Assembly (NCBI RefSeq): GCF_000519205.1
Contig: NZ_KI912601.1
Span: 92,571-156,570 of the forward strand
DNA: 64,000 nt
Direction: 5' to 3'
Source: Amycolatopsis taiwanensis DSM 45107
Lineage (GTDB): Bacteria > Actinomycetota > Actinomycetes > Mycobacteriales > Pseudonocardiaceae
Position 1 is the first letter of the stretch; every line of letters begins with the position of its first letter. The notes beneath the pieces were generated by a model, which was given only the letters and a program-made list of their open reading frames with translations, searched no databases and was not told the origin of the DNA. This document shows, in pieces, positions 26,930-36,498 of the stretch. Both the position numbers and the translations under genes were made by a program.

Positions 26930-28975
26930 CCCGGACAACACCTCCAGCGCCCGGTCCAGCCGACGCATCGCTTGATCGACGCGCCCGGCACGGGAATCGA
27001 GACGAGCCAGACTGATCAGCACCTGCGCTTCGTCTCGGGAGTCAGACAGGCCGGCAAACACGGTCCGAGCCTGCTCCAGGTGCACGGCGGCCTCGCCATC
27101 ACGTCCAGCGCCGAACAGCACCTCGCCGATGCGTTGATGCCGCAGGGCCACACCACGCTCGATGCCCAACTCCTGCTCGATCAGCAGACTCTGCCCGAGG
27201 TGGTCGAGAGCAGCATCGATGTCACCGAGCCCCTCGGCGGCGAGTCCCAACTGTTGCAGCGCAACCGACTCGTTACGCCGGTCACCCGCCCGAACGGCCA
27301 GTACCCTGGCCTTCTCGGATTCCTCCCGGGCATCGTCGAAACGACGCAAGTCCAGGTAGGCGCGGCCCAACTGGCAGCGCAGCCGGGATTCCGCCACCGT
27401 GTTCGCGCACCGCGCTGCCGCCTCGATCCCGAGACGGTGAGACGCGATCCAATCCGGGTAGTGCTTGCGGAACACGAACAACTCCCACAGCGCCTCGCAC
27501 ACCTGCCAGGCCAGGTCGTCCCATCCGCGCGCCACCGCGTCCTCGAATACGGCCAGGAAGTTGGGCAACTGAGAATCCAGCCACTCCACCGCCTCCTGCC
27601 TGCTCGCGAACAAGGCAGGCGCGCCCTGGTACTGCCCGGATACGGTCCCTACGCGCCACCGGATCGGGATCACCATCATGTTTGCCCTGGTCATCGTGTG
27701 CAGGAACCATTCGCCGATCCGCCGCCGAGCAGGGTTGCGATCCGCGTCGGCCTGGGCGCGGGCGTGCAGTCGTACCAGGTCGTGGAAGCGGTAGCGATCC
27801 GGCCCGATCTCCTCCAGCAGGCTGACGTCCGCCAACGCTTGGAGTCCGTCCTCGGCATCGCCGTCGCTGATCTGTGCCGCCGCCGTAGCGACTCCGGCGC
27901 TGAACTCCGGCCCTGGATGCTCGCTCGCCAACCGGTACAGCCGCGCCAGCTCGTCGGGCAGCGCCTGATACGACAGATCGAAGGCAGCACTCACCGACAC
28001 ATCTCCCCCAATCGACAACCGGGACAACCGTTGGCACTCGTTGGTCAGCTCGGCCACGACTCGCGCTACCGTCCACCTTGGACGCGAGGCCAACCGCGCA
28101 CCGGCCACCGACAACGCGATCGGCAACCGCCCACACAATGACGCCAGCTCCCGCACCTTCGGCAACTCGCCGGTAGCACGCTCGGGACCGACCGATCGGG
28201 CGAGCAACTCCTCCGCGTGTGCCGGTGGCAGCGGCGCTACCTCCACGAATCGCGCGCCCTCGGCGTGCAGCCCGTGAAGTCGCAGCCTGCTGGTGACCAG
28301 CACCAAGGACTCCGAAGACGTAGGCAGCAGTACCCGTACCTGCGCCGCCGACAGCGCGTTGTCCAGCACCACGACCAGCCGCTTGCCGACGGTCGTCGAC
28401 CGGAACAACGTCACCTGCTCTGCCAACTCCACCGGAACGCGGTCGGGAGCTACCCCCAACGCACGCAGAAAAGGCCCCAGGACTTCATGAGGACGAGCAG
28501 CACCATCAGCGGAAAACCCACGCAGATCGGCATAGAGCTGACCATCCGGATACCGCTCCCTGTTTCTGATCGCCCAGGCCACGGCCAACGCCGTCTTACC
28601 CACACCCCCAGGGCCGGTCAGCAACACGAGCCCCGGCAGACCATCAGCGATCTCGGAACCCGTCGCGGTCTGATCCAATACCGCCATCTCGTCGGCCCGG
28701 TTGGTAAAATGCGCGACAGCCGGGGGCAACTGCCTCGGTATGGGCATCGCGTCTCGCTTGGCCTCGGCTGGCAGGACTACCTGCTGGATCGTTCCCGCTT
28801 GCACGACGGCACCGGCCGTAATCCCGCTGATGGTGTTCGCCACGCTCTCCCGCTCGATCACACACTTCAGTTTGTCGGCGTTTAAGCCAATCCAAGGCAA
28901 CGCGTCTCCACACCACTCTGTTGGAGCAGCCCGATCGACTGAGGGATCTCCTGCTCGGGCCTTGCGCAGTCCCAC
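26741..28975 (-). CDS. NB-ARC ATPase with TPR repeats (AfsR-like, no SARP domain)
   Basis: Up to 744 residues. The NB-ARC core has Walker A LLTGPGGVGKTALAVAWA (about residues 119-136), Walker B RLVVVLDNALSAAQV, VLVTSRLRL and the GLPL-like LCGRLPIALSVAGARL. A winged-helix part follows (YRFHDLVRLHARAQ), then a run of TPR repeats from about residue 540 to the end. In actinomycetes such STAND proteins act as signal-responsive regulators or defence sensors; no effector domain is visible here. The start is uncertain: GTG 28975 is used, and GTG 28861 or 28843 would remove a poorly structured leader. It lies 10 nt after the prepilin peptidase gene on the same strand. Confidence 0.8.
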   Translation of the reverse strand: MGLRKARAGDPSVDRAAPTEWCGDALPWIGLNADKLKCVIERESVANTISGITAGAVVQAGTIQQVVLPAEAKRDAMPIPRQLPPAVAHFTNRADEMAVLDQTATGSEIADGLPGLVLLTGPGGVGKTALAVAWAIRNRERYPDGQLYADLRGFSADGAARPHEVLGPFLRALGVAPDRVPVELAEQVTLFRSTTVGKRLVVVLDNALSAAQVRVLLPTSSESLVLVTSRLRLHGLHAEGARFVEVAPLPPAHAEELLARSVGPERATGELPKVRELASLCGRLPIALSVAGARLASRPRWTVARVVAELTNECQRLSRLSIGGDVSVSAAFDLSYQALPDELARLYRLASEHPGPEFSAGVATAAAQISDGDAEDGLQALADVSLLEEIGPDRYRFHDLVRLHARAQADADRNPARRRIGEWFLHTMTRANMMVIPIRWRVGTVSGQYQGAPALFASRQEAVEWLDSQLPNFLAVFEDAVARGWDDLAWQVCEALWELFVFRKHYPDWIASHRLGIEAAARCANTVAESRLRCQLGRAYLDLRRFDDAREESEKARVLAVRAGDRRNESVALQQLGLAAEGLGDIDAALDHLGQSLLIEQELGIERGVALRHQRIGEVLFGAGRDGEAAVHLEQARTVFAGLSDSRDEAQVLISLARLDSRAGRVDQAMRRLDRALEVLSGLGSAVFHADVLIAYGEISRDHGDLEAARRYLSEALELCQDIDGPQKERLHACLAALDQAASD

Positions 28976-28984
28976 CCAACCGCA

Positions 28985-29620
28985 TCAGTGGAACACGCTG
29001 ATCGTGAGCAACGCCCCGAACAGTAGGAACGGCCCCAACGGCACCGGCGAGTCCCGTGGTCTCCGCCGGATAATGCGGAGGTGTAACCACCCGAGGCCCG
29101 CGCCGAACCACGTGAGGAAAGTGGCAGCGATGAGGGCCGACCAACTCGACCAACCAAGCGCCAAGCCGAGCAGAGCGCTCAGCTTGACGTCGCCTGCTCC
29201 AAGTCCTCCCCCGGAGGCCAGCGCGAGGACCAGGTAGAACACCGCGAGGACCAGCATGCCAGCCATAGCGCGAAGCAAGTCAGGCCCGCGGGAGTGCAGG
29301 ATCGCCGAGGTCGCCATCAGGGCACCGACAACTGCGACGCCAGAATAGGTGAGCACGCTGGGCAGCCGTTGCTCAATGACGTCAACCAGACCCAGGGTGG
29401 CCCCGACGGCGGCGAGCACGCTGTACGGCAAGACGTCGAATTGGTTACCGAAGCGCCAGGCCAGCCCACCGAACGCGCACCCTGTCAGCAGGGAGGTCGC
29501 AAGCTCAGCCCACGGCAAGCTGCGTGGGGCCGAGTTGAACAGCCGTCTGGAGTAGGCGGTCAGCGCTGCGCCGGCGAGGATGCCGGCGCCCATCCACGGA
29601 GCGACGAACGCGCCGGCCAT
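28985..29620 (-). CDS. Prepilin peptidase, A24 family (TadV/CpaA-like)
   Basis: 211 residues, nearly all hydrophobic, with about six membrane segments. The two catalytic aspartate motifs of A24 peptidases are present: GLVDVIEQRLPSVLT (D-x4-R-x-P) and GGLGAGDVKLSALLG (GxGD). No N-terminal methylase domain is seen, as in TadV. It should cut the leader of the small pilin and of the TadE-like proteins in the divergent Tad operon on the inner face of the membrane. It is transcribed away from that operon and probably with the NB-ARC gene downstream. Confidence 0.9.
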   Translation of the reverse strand: MAGAFVAPWMGAGILAGAALTAYSRRLFNSAPRSLPWAELATSLLTGCAFGGLAWRFGNQFDVLPYSVLAAVGATLGLVDVIEQRLPSVLTYSGVAVVGALMATSAILHSRGPDLLRAMAGMLVLAVFYLVLALASGGGLGAGDVKLSALLGLALGWSSWSALIAATFLTWFGAGLGWLHLRIIRRRPRDSPVPLGPFLLFGALLTISVFH

Positions 29621-29884
29621 CAGCCGGCACCGCCATCGCTGTGTTTCGGTCGCTGATTTGACACCACTTTGCCCCCAGGAATCCGCTGGTCGCGCCCCAA
29701 GTGTTACCCGGAACGTCCGAGGACGAAGATGTCAGTAACCCGGAAGAGTGAAGATTCAGAGGTGGGAGCATTCCGACTTGAAAGTCAGTACGTTACAGAA
29801 TTTGCAGTGGGCGAGGGGTAATGGTGTACACGTATTACGTAACACTTGACGTTGGACGACTGTATCTGCCGTAGGGGGTGGATT
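29621..29884. promoter_or_regulatory. Divergent intergenic region upstream of the Tad operon
   Basis: About 260 bases between the prepilin peptidase and the lipoprotein genes. It is AT-richer than its surroundings and holds the near-palindrome gtacacgtattacgtaacac (29825-29844) directly before ttgacg (29846-29851), which could be an operator next to a -35 box. AGGGGGTGG precedes the GTG start of the lipoprotein. Confidence 0.4.
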
Positions 29885-30484
29885 GTGGTAGCCAGCAAGA
29901 TCGCAAAGCCTGGGAGCATCCGGGCGGCGGCGATCCTCGCGGCGGCAGCTGCGGTGATGACCACAGCCGCCTGCAGTTCAGGCACGGCGAGCGACCCTTC
30001 ACCCGCCACGACGCAACCTACTGGGCAGGCGTCTAGTTCGGCTCCTGCGTCCACCACGTTGTCCGTTGTGGACAAAGCGAAACAGGCCGCGCTGGTGGCC
30101 TATCGTGGCATGTGGCAAGACTTTGTGTCAGCCGGAACCACATCGGACTGGCAGTCACCAAAGCTCGGCCAGTACGCGACGGGAATCGCCCTGACCAACC
30201 TCTCCCGGAGCCTCTACGCCGATCACTACAACGGCTTGGTGACCAAGGGCGAGCCAGTTCTGAACCCGAGCGTATCGTCTGCGGACCCTTCCGACGATCC
30301 AACGAAGATCATCATCGCCGACTGCGGAGACTCGACACACTGGCTGAAGTACCGCGCTGACAACGGCCAACTCGCCGACAACGAACCAGGCGGACACCAG
30401 TTGATCAACGCTATCGTCCAGAAACAGGCCGACGGCTCATGGAAGGTGTACGACTACGGCGTGCATGACGTCGGGAGCTGTTGA
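29885..30484 (+). CDS. Secreted lipoprotein of the Tad locus
   Basis: 199 residues. A signal peptide with lipobox TTAAC (Cys 30) is followed by a Ser/Thr/Pro-rich linker and then VVDKAKQAALVAYRGMWQDF and WLKYRADNGQLADNEPGGHQ. The fold looks like the small NTF2-like lipoproteins common in actinomycetes, but this is uncertain. It should be anchored on the outer face of the membrane. GTG 29885 is chosen over an upstream TTG because AGGGGGTGG precedes it and the signal peptide then starts properly. It is the first gene of the rightward Tad operon, and the next start lies two bases past its stop. Confidence 0.8.
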   Translation: MVASKIAKPGSIRAAAILAAAAAVMTTAACSSGTASDPSPATTQPTGQASSSAPASTTLSVVDKAKQAALVAYRGMWQDFVSAGTTSDWQSPKLGQYATGIALTNLSRSLYADHYNGLVTKGEPVLNPSVSSADPSDDPTKIIIADCGDSTHWLKYRADNGQLADNEPGGHQLINAIVQKQADGSWKVYDYGVHDVGSC

Positions 30485-30486
30485 CC

Positions 30487-31518
30487 ATGCGCCGTACCGC
30501 GATCATCACAGGCATCGTGACCGTGAGCATGCTCGGCCTGACGAGCCCGGCTCTGGCCAGCAACGGTTGGGGCACCACTACCTGCAGCCAAACTCCGACC
30601 CCTGCTTGCGACATCGGCGCGGGAACAGAGGGAAGCCCCGGAACGCCAGGCGGGGACCCTGGTAGTAGCAACCACAACCCCGGCCAGTCAGGTCATGTAG
30701 GACCCAGGGATAACGAGAACAACGGCGATCAGGTCGTCGGCGGTAAGCCAAACCTGGCGAACTGCTCGTACGTAAAAACCGACTTCCAACCGCCAGTGGG
30801 TGGGGCGACGGCCATAGCCCATGCCAAGCCGCTGAACCGAGGCGCGACCACCGTCCAGCCAGCAGTACTGGACGACGCGACCGGCCAGCCAGCGGTAGCT
30901 CGACATGCGGCGAACCCGGCGCCGGGGCAACAAGGTGCTTGGTATGTCTGGAAGTGCGACGGCCAGGGCATGGCTGATGCGCTATATCGGCCTCCGGTGT
31001 GGATTCCTGGTGGCCAGCAACCGGGAGCGACGCAGTTGCCCTCGCCCGCGGAACTCGCGGCGCTGGCGCATAAGCAGTTGCGGCTACCGACGCCGACGAT
31101 CGCGGCAAACCCGACGGGCGATCAGTTGGTGAATCTCCCGACGTGGCTGTGGTTGTCAAGCGGGTGGGGGCCGGTGTCGGCAACCGCTTCGGTGCCCGGA
31201 GTGTCGGTGAGCGCGGTGGCAAGGCCGACTTCGGTGTCGTGGTCAATGGGTGACGGCGACACGGTGACCTGCACTGGTGCGGGCACCCCGTTCCGTCCAG
31301 GCGCGGACGCGACAGCGCCGTCGCCCGATTGCGGCCACACCTACCGCACCTCGTCAGCAAGCCAACCAGGGCAAGCGTTCCCGGTCACCGCAACGGTGCA
31401 CTGGACGGTCACGTGGTCCGGCGCGGGTGAGGGTGGCACCTTCCCGGATATGACCACGACCAGCACCGCGACCTTCCGCGTGGCGGAGTCCCAAGCCCTC
31501 AACAACGGCGGCGGCTGA
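30487..31518 (+). CDS. Secreted protein of the Tad locus, unknown function
   Basis: About 343 residues. The signal peptide MRRTAIITGIVTVSMLGLTS ends at ALA before SNGWG. A Gly/Pro/Asn-rich low-complexity stretch follows, and then a folded region with GATQLPSPAELAALAHKQL, LVNLPTWLWLSSGWGPVSAT and a beta-rich end (VTATVHWTVTWSGAGEGGTF). Such proteins are commonly found in front of actinomycete Tad genes; the function is not known. ATG 30487 is chosen, and an in-frame TTG two codons upstream overlaps the previous stop. The GGGAG at about 30474 serves as ribosome-binding site. Confidence 0.75.
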   Translation: MRRTAIITGIVTVSMLGLTSPALASNGWGTTTCSQTPTPACDIGAGTEGSPGTPGGDPGSSNHNPGQSGHVGPRDNENNGDQVVGGKPNLANCSYVKTDFQPPVGGATAIAHAKPLNRGATTVQPAVLDDATGQPAVARHAANPAPGQQGAWYVWKCDGQGMADALYRPPVWIPGGQQPGATQLPSPAELAALAHKQLRLPTPTIAANPTGDQLVNLPTWLWLSSGWGPVSATASVPGVSVSAVARPTSVSWSMGDGDTVTCTGAGTPFRPGADATAPSPDCGHTYRTSSASQPGQAFPVTATVHWTVTWSGAGEGGTFPDMTTTSTATFRVAESQALNNGGG

Positions 31519-31610
31519 CCCACCTCACAACAACACACGGCCAACTCGTCCTTCCGCCCGCCGAAAACGTCGGCGACGCGGCGCACTACCCCCATGCCTG
31601 GAGGTACGGC

Positions 31611-32324
31611 ATGACCAGCAACATCACAACCCAGCCGGGCACCAACCGGTCCACGTCGTCGGCCACCGGCTCCTGGGCCACGGAAGGCACGAAGCCTGCC
31701 TCGCGGCTGCGCGCACTGAGGCGGCCACGCAGTCTCCCGCATCTGCTGCTGGGCGCGCTGTTGGTGCTGGCCTGTGCCGCCGCGTTTGCCGTGGTGTCAC
31801 TGAACTCCGGGAACCGGGAATCAGTGCTCGCGCTGGCGCGGCCCGTGGCGGTCGGGCAGGTGTTGACTGCGCAGGATCTCAAGCAGGTCAACGTCGCCGT
31901 CGACCCTGGAGTATCCGTTATGGACGTTAGCCAGGCGGCGAGCGTAGTGGGCAAGACGATGTCGACGAGCCTGCCTGCCGGAGCCTTGTTGACCCCGGAT
32001 GCGGTCAGCGGAGCCGGGGTTCCCGCGGCAGGGCAGGCGCTCGCGGCGTTGTCGTTGAAGGCGGGCCAGTTCCCTCCGGAGGTGTCGCCGGGAACGCACG
32101 TGTCGGTGGTGTTCGTACCCGGCCAGGCGGGCGCCGCGCTCGCGAGCCCGCCGGCTCCGTACTCCACAACGGTGTGGCCTGCGGTGGTGACCAGCGTGAC
32201 AGCGCCGCCGAACCAGCAGAACACCGTCATTTCGGTGCAAGTGAGCCCCGCCGCAGCCCACCAGATCGCCGCCGTGCCCGCCGGCCAGCTGTCGGTTGTG
32301 ATGCTGCCAGGCGGTGATCGGTGA
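31611..32324 (+). CDS. SAF-domain protein (CpaB/RcpC-like)
   Basis: 237 residues. One N-terminal membrane segment (LPHLLLGALLVLACAAAFAV) is followed by an SAF domain: LARPVAVGQVLTAQDLKQVN and SLPAGALLTPDAVSG. CpaB-type proteins act in the periplasm or cell wall as part of the Flp pilus secretion channel. The ATG at 31611 is preceded by GGAGG. Its stop overlaps the next start (TGATG). Confidence 0.8.
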   Translation: MTSNITTQPGTNRSTSSATGSWATEGTKPASRLRALRRPRSLPHLLLGALLVLACAAAFAVVSLNSGNRESVLALARPVAVGQVLTAQDLKQVNVAVDPGVSVMDVSQAASVVGKTMSTSLPAGALLTPDAVSGAGVPAAGQALAALSLKAGQFPPEVSPGTHVSVVFVPGQAGAALASPPAPYSTTVWPAVVTSVTAPPNQQNTVISVQVSPAAAHQIAAVPAGQLSVVMLPGGDR

Positions 32325-33229
32325 TGTTGGTCGTCGTCGTGAGTGTGAAGGGCTCGCCGGGCGTGACCACCTTCTCCATCGCGTTGGCCGCGCGCTGGCC
32401 GGCATCGGCACGCGCGCTGCTGGTGGAGGCCGACCCCTCTGGCGGGGACGTCGGCGTCCGGTTTTCGTTGGGGTCGGCGCCGAGCCTGGTGAGCCTGGCG
32501 GCTGCAGCCCGGCGCAGCGATGACCCGGCACTGCTGTGGCAGCACGCGCAAGCCCTGCCGGGTGGGCTACCGGTGGTGACGGCGCCACCGGATGCGGACC
32601 GCGCCCGAGCTGCCCTGTCCGCGCTGACCGACCCCACCAGTGGAGCGCGCGTCCTGCGTGTCCCCGCCAATGCGCCGGATGCGGCAGTAATCGTGGATTG
32701 TGGACGGATCGACACCGGATCACCGGCCATGCCGGTCGTACGCTCGGCCGACGCGATGATCTTGTTGACCCGTGCGCATGCTGACGACCTCGCGCACCTG
32801 GCGCGCCGGCTACCGACTCTCGGCCGCTGGACTCCGCATCCGGTGATGTTGCTGGTCGGGCAGGGCTACTCGTCGACCGAGGTCGCTCGCGAACTCGGTG
32901 TGCAGCCGCTGGGTCGTATTCCGGACGATCCGCGCGGCGCGGCGGTGCTGTGTGGGCGACCCAGCGCCCTGCGATGGGGCCGTAGCGGACCGGCACACTC
33001 CGCATTGGGCCAGCTGGCGCACAAGGTAGCGAAGGCACTCTTCGCCGAACAAGCACCACCTCCCGCACTGCCGCGCCAGGGACCGACCGAGGGCCAACCG
33101 ATGCCGATCTTGCAGACCGTGCCCACGAGCCCGCTCCAGACCAACGGTCTGCGGCTCGCCCCGCCACCCCAACATCCCCATCACGGCCGGGATGCCACCG
33201 GAAATCCGGGCGGAGGACACGCGTCATGA
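32324..33229 (+). CDS. MinD/ParA-like ATPase (TadZ/CpaE-like)
   Basis: 301 residues. The fold is that of a SIMIBI ATPase: a deviant Walker A region VVSVKGSPGVTTFSIALAAR with the Gly/Thr core but no canonical Lys-Thr pair, then LLVEADPSGGDVGVRF and VIVDCGRI. In Tad systems TadZ/CpaE places the assembly machinery in the cell; divergent, possibly ATPase-inactive, versions are common. The C-terminal 50 or so residues are Pro/Gln-rich. ATG 32324 overlaps the stop of the SAF gene, and the stop overlaps the tadA start. Confidence 0.8.
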   Translation: MLVVVVSVKGSPGVTTFSIALAARWPASARALLVEADPSGGDVGVRFSLGSAPSLVSLAAAARRSDDPALLWQHAQALPGGLPVVTAPPDADRARAALSALTDPTSGARVLRVPANAPDAAVIVDCGRIDTGSPAMPVVRSADAMILLTRAHADDLAHLARRLPTLGRWTPHPVMLLVGQGYSSTEVARELGVQPLGRIPDDPRGAAVLCGRPSALRWGRSGPAHSALGQLAHKVAKALFAEQAPPPALPRQGPTEGQPMPILQTVPTSPLQTNGLRLAPPPQHPHHGRDATGNPGGGHAS

Positions 33230-34662
33230 CTCACTCGAACAACGGCTACCCGCCACCGGTGCCTCTGCGCCTCCACCAGCAGCACGATCGGAGTGGGCAG
33301 CTCAGCACGGATGGCGTGGAGCGCATGCCGAACATCGAGGCCGTCGGGCGACTTCGCCAGCATCTGCGCGACACGCTCAGCTCCGAGCTGCCGAAGCGGG
33401 TGGATGCCCAGCAGGGCCGCACCGGCGCCACGGTCACTCGGGAAGGCCGCCGTGAACTGGCCCGCACGGTCCTGGACGACGCGGTGCGGGTGCACAGCGA
33501 GAACGAGCTGATGGCGAACCGCGCGCTCGTGGGCCGGGAAGTTGAGCAGCGGGTGATGACCGAGATGATCAACGAGTTGTTCGGCATGGCCGGGCTCCAG
33601 CCGCTACTGGACGACCCGACGGTGGAGACGATCAACGCCAACCGCTACGACCGGGTATTCGTGCAATACACCGACGGCCACCGTGCCCAGGTCGGCCCCA
33701 TCGCCGACTCAAACGAGGAACTGACCGACCTCGTACGGCTGCTCGCCGCACGGGCGTCGAGCCAGGAACGCCGCTTCGACTACGGCTCCCCGGCGGTGAA
33801 CCTCCAGTTGCCGGGCGGGGAACGGTTGTTCGCGGTCATGGGCCTGACCGCGGGCGGGGTGACTTCGCTGTCGATCCGCCGCCACGGGTACCTCACCGTG
33901 ACCCTGTCCGAGTTGCGCGCTCGCGGCACCCTTGACCCCGGCCTGGAGCAGTTCCTGCGCGCCTTGGTCCAGAGCAGGAAGAACGTCTTGATCACCGGCG
34001 GTACTGGGGCGGGCAAAACCACCCTGCTGCGAGCGCTGGCCTCGGAGATGGAGCCGATGGAGCGGATCGTCACCATCGAGGACGCCTTCGAGCTCGGCCT
34101 GGAGCGAGATCCCGACATCCACGCCGACGTGACCGCGTTCCAGGCCCGCGAGCCCAATGTCGAGGGCGAGGGCGCGATCTCTCAGGCGGAGTTGGTCCGG
34201 TGGGGCCTGCGGATGAGCCCGGACCGCGTGATCGTCGGCGAGATCCGTGGTCCGGAGGTCATCCCGATGTGCAACGCCATGTCCCAGGGCAACGACGGCT
34301 CGATGGCTACTTTGCACGCATCCAGCTCAAGGATCGCCTTCACTCGCTTGGCCTCCTATGCCGCCCAAGGCCCCGAACGGCTCCCGCTGGAGGCCACCAA
34401 CCTACTGGTGGCGAGCGCGGTGCATTTCGTCGTGCACCTCGCTCGCGGCCTGAACCGCACCACCCGGGTGGTGTCCTCGATCCGGGAGGTCGTCGGCGCC
34501 GACGGACCGCAGGTGATCTCCAACGAGGTCTACCGGCCCGGTGTGGACCGACGCGCCCGCCCGGTGGCCGGGGCGCTGCGCAGCGACACCCTGGACGACC
34601 TCGTCGACGCCGGGCTGGACCCTGGCGTGTTGGAGGAGCCCGACGGGTGGTGGCCCCGGTGA
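33226..34662 (+). CDS. tadA: Type II/IV secretion ATPase TadA/CpaF
   Basis: 478 residues. The hexameric ATPase that drives Flp pilus assembly. An N-terminal domain (LFGMAGLQPLLDDPTVETIN) is followed by Walker A LITGGTGAGKTTLLRAL near residue 257, the Asp box RIVTIEDAFELGLE, Walker B RVIVGEIRGPEV and the His box GSMATLHASSSR. All motifs are intact. It starts with ATGA overlap on the previous gene and runs into tadB with overlap, so this is one polycistronic unit. Confidence 0.95.
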   Translation: MTHSNNGYPPPVPLRLHQQHDRSGQLSTDGVERMPNIEAVGRLRQHLRDTLSSELPKRVDAQQGRTGATVTREGRRELARTVLDDAVRVHSENELMANRALVGREVEQRVMTEMINELFGMAGLQPLLDDPTVETINANRYDRVFVQYTDGHRAQVGPIADSNEELTDLVRLLAARASSQERRFDYGSPAVNLQLPGGERLFAVMGLTAGGVTSLSIRRHGYLTVTLSELRARGTLDPGLEQFLRALVQSRKNVLITGGTGAGKTTLLRALASEMEPMERIVTIEDAFELGLERDPDIHADVTAFQAREPNVEGEGAISQAELVRWGLRMSPDRVIVGEIRGPEVIPMCNAMSQGNDGSMATLHASSSRIAFTRLASYAAQGPERLPLEATNLLVASAVHFVVHLARGLNRTTRVVSSIREVVGADGPQVISNEVYRPGVDRRARPVAGALRSDTLDDLVDAGLDPGVLEEPDGWWPR

Positions 34663-35564
34663 ACGTCACGATCGGCGCCATCACCGCCTTGTCTACCGCG
34701 CTCGGCCTCGGCGTGGGCGTCGGCCTGTTGTTGGTCATCCTCGGCTGGCGGGGAACGGACCCGAACCGGCCATCGCGCAAGGCGCGGTCCCGCCGCGTCC
34801 CAGGGGACCAACGCAGGACGCTGCGGATCGGCTTGGCCGTCGCGGTCGGCGTGCTGACCGGTGTGGCCACCGGATGGATCGTGGGTGCCGTACTGGCCGG
34901 GCTCGCGGTCTGGGCGCTCCCCCACATCCTGGGCGGAGATCCCGAGCACGCCCGCCGGGTCGCTCGGATCGAAGCCATCGCGACCTGGACCGAAATGCTG
35001 CGGGACACGCTCTCGGCTGCCGCCGGTCTGGAGCAGGCCATCCTCGCCACCGCGTCGCTGGCCCCAGCGCCGATTCGCAACGAGATCACCGACCTCTCCA
35101 CGAAAATCGAGAACGGAGACCGCCTGGCGCCCTCGCTCCGTGTACTGGCTGATCGGCTCGCCGATCCCACCGGCGACCTCGTGATCGCCGCGCTGGTGCT
35201 AGCCGCCGAGCAACAGGCTCGCCAGCTGTCCGATCTGCTCGGCTCGTTAGCCCACGCTGCCCGGGAACAAGCCTCGATGCGGATGCGCGTCGAGGCTGGA
35301 CGTGCCCGCACCCGCACCTCGGTGCGGGTGATCGTGGGCACCACTCTGACCTTCGCCGTCGCCGTGGTGCTGCTTAACCGCGCCTACCTGTCCGCCTACG
35401 ACACCGTCACCGGGCAAATCGTCCTGCTCGGCATCGGTGTCCTTTTCGGATTCGGGTTCGCCTGGCTCGTCCGGATCGCCACGCTCCCCGAACCGGACCG
35501 ATTCCTGACCGCCGGCGAGACGGCCACGAGCCAGACTCCGCTCGTCGCCGAAAGGCAGGTGTAA
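34647..35564 (+). CDS. tadB: Tad pilus inner-membrane platform protein TadB
   Basis: 305 residues. An N-terminal membrane segment (ALSTALGLGVGVGLLLVILG) and a second pair near residue 60 precede the cytoplasmic GspF/T2SF domain (EMLRDTLSAAAGLEQAI, LAAEQQARQLSDLLGSLAHA). Two membrane segments close the protein. GTG 34647 is chosen because GGAGGAG lies eight bases upstream; it overlaps tadA by 16 nt. It pairs with TadC to form the assembly platform. Confidence 0.9.
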   Translation: MVAPVNVTIGAITALSTALGLGVGVGLLLVILGWRGTDPNRPSRKARSRRVPGDQRRTLRIGLAVAVGVLTGVATGWIVGAVLAGLAVWALPHILGGDPEHARRVARIEAIATWTEMLRDTLSAAAGLEQAILATASLAPAPIRNEITDLSTKIENGDRLAPSLRVLADRLADPTGDLVIAALVLAAEQQARQLSDLLGSLAHAAREQASMRMRVEAGRARTRTSVRVIVGTTLTFAVAVVLLNRAYLSAYDTVTGQIVLLGIGVLFGFGFAWLVRIATLPEPDRFLTAGETATSQTPLVAERQV

Positions 35565-35570
35565 CCCGCC

Positions 35571-36464
35571 GTGATCACCGCACTCATATTGGGAGCAGGA
35601 TGCGGCGTCGGCCTATGGGCACTGGCGGTCTGGCTGTTCCCGCCTCGACCCGCCCTCGGCGCAGTCCTCAAACGCAGCACGACCGCTACTGCCCCGACCC
35701 CGATCCTGGTCACCGAGGACACCAGCTGGGCCACCAAACTCGGCCGGCCGTTCATCGCCCCGCTACGCGCCCTCGGTCTACCCGGAGCGCGCCTGACCCG
35801 AGAACTGGCTGTCATCGGTCGCCCGGTCGCTACCCACCTGGCGGAGAAGGCGACCCTGTCCATCGCCGGGCTGCTCGTACCGGTCCTGGCGCACCTGCTA
35901 CTCGCCCTCGCCGGGCTGTCGCTGGGCGTCGAGTTCCCCATCATCGCCGGGCTGGTGCTGGCCGCTGCCGGATTCGTCCTGCCCGACCTGCAAGCTCGTT
36001 CTGAGGCGGCCAAACTTCGCACCGGATTCCGCCATGCACTGTCGGCCTACCTGGACCTGGTGTGGATCACCCTTGCCGGAGGTGCCGGGGTCGACAGCGC
36101 GTTGAACGACTCGGTCGCCATCGGTCGCGGCTGGACATTCGTGCAAATCCGGCGCGCTCTGGACACCGCTCGCCTGACTCGCACCACCCCGTGGACCACG
36201 CTGCGCCAACTTGGTGAGGAACTCGGCATCACCGAACTGTCCGAACTCGCCGCCTCGGTCAGCCTCGCGGGCACCGAGGGCGCCAAGGTTCGCACCTCAC
36301 TGGCCGCGAAGGCAGCCACGCTGCGCACCCATCTGCTCACCGACGCCGAAGGCGAAGCACAGGCCGCCACCGAACGCATGTCGCTACCGGTAATGGCGCT
36401 ATTCCTGGGTTTCTTGGCGTTCATCGCCTACCCCGCGCTTACCGAAGTCCTGAATGGACTCTGA
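35571..36464 (+). CDS. tadC: Tad pilus inner-membrane platform protein TadC
   Basis: 297 residues. A first membrane segment at the N-terminus, a pair near residues 100-140 (AGLLVPVLAHLLLALAG) and a last one at the C-terminus (VMALFLGFLAFIAYPAL) enclose a T2SF domain (FRHALSAYLDLVWITLAGGA, LRQLGEELGITELSELAASV). GTG 35571 lies six bases after the tadB stop. Confidence 0.9.
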   Translation: MITALILGAGCGVGLWALAVWLFPPRPALGAVLKRSTTATAPTPILVTEDTSWATKLGRPFIAPLRALGLPGARLTRELAVIGRPVATHLAEKATLSIAGLLVPVLAHLLLALAGLSLGVEFPIIAGLVLAAAGFVLPDLQARSEAAKLRTGFRHALSAYLDLVWITLAGGAGVDSALNDSVAIGRGWTFVQIRRALDTARLTRTTPWTTLRQLGEELGITELSELAASVSLAGTEGAKVRTSLAAKAATLRTHLLTDAEGEAQAATERMSLPVMALFLGFLAFIAYPALTEVLNGL

Positions 36465-36498
36465 GTTCGCGGCGCACGATAAGAGGGAGGAGAACCCG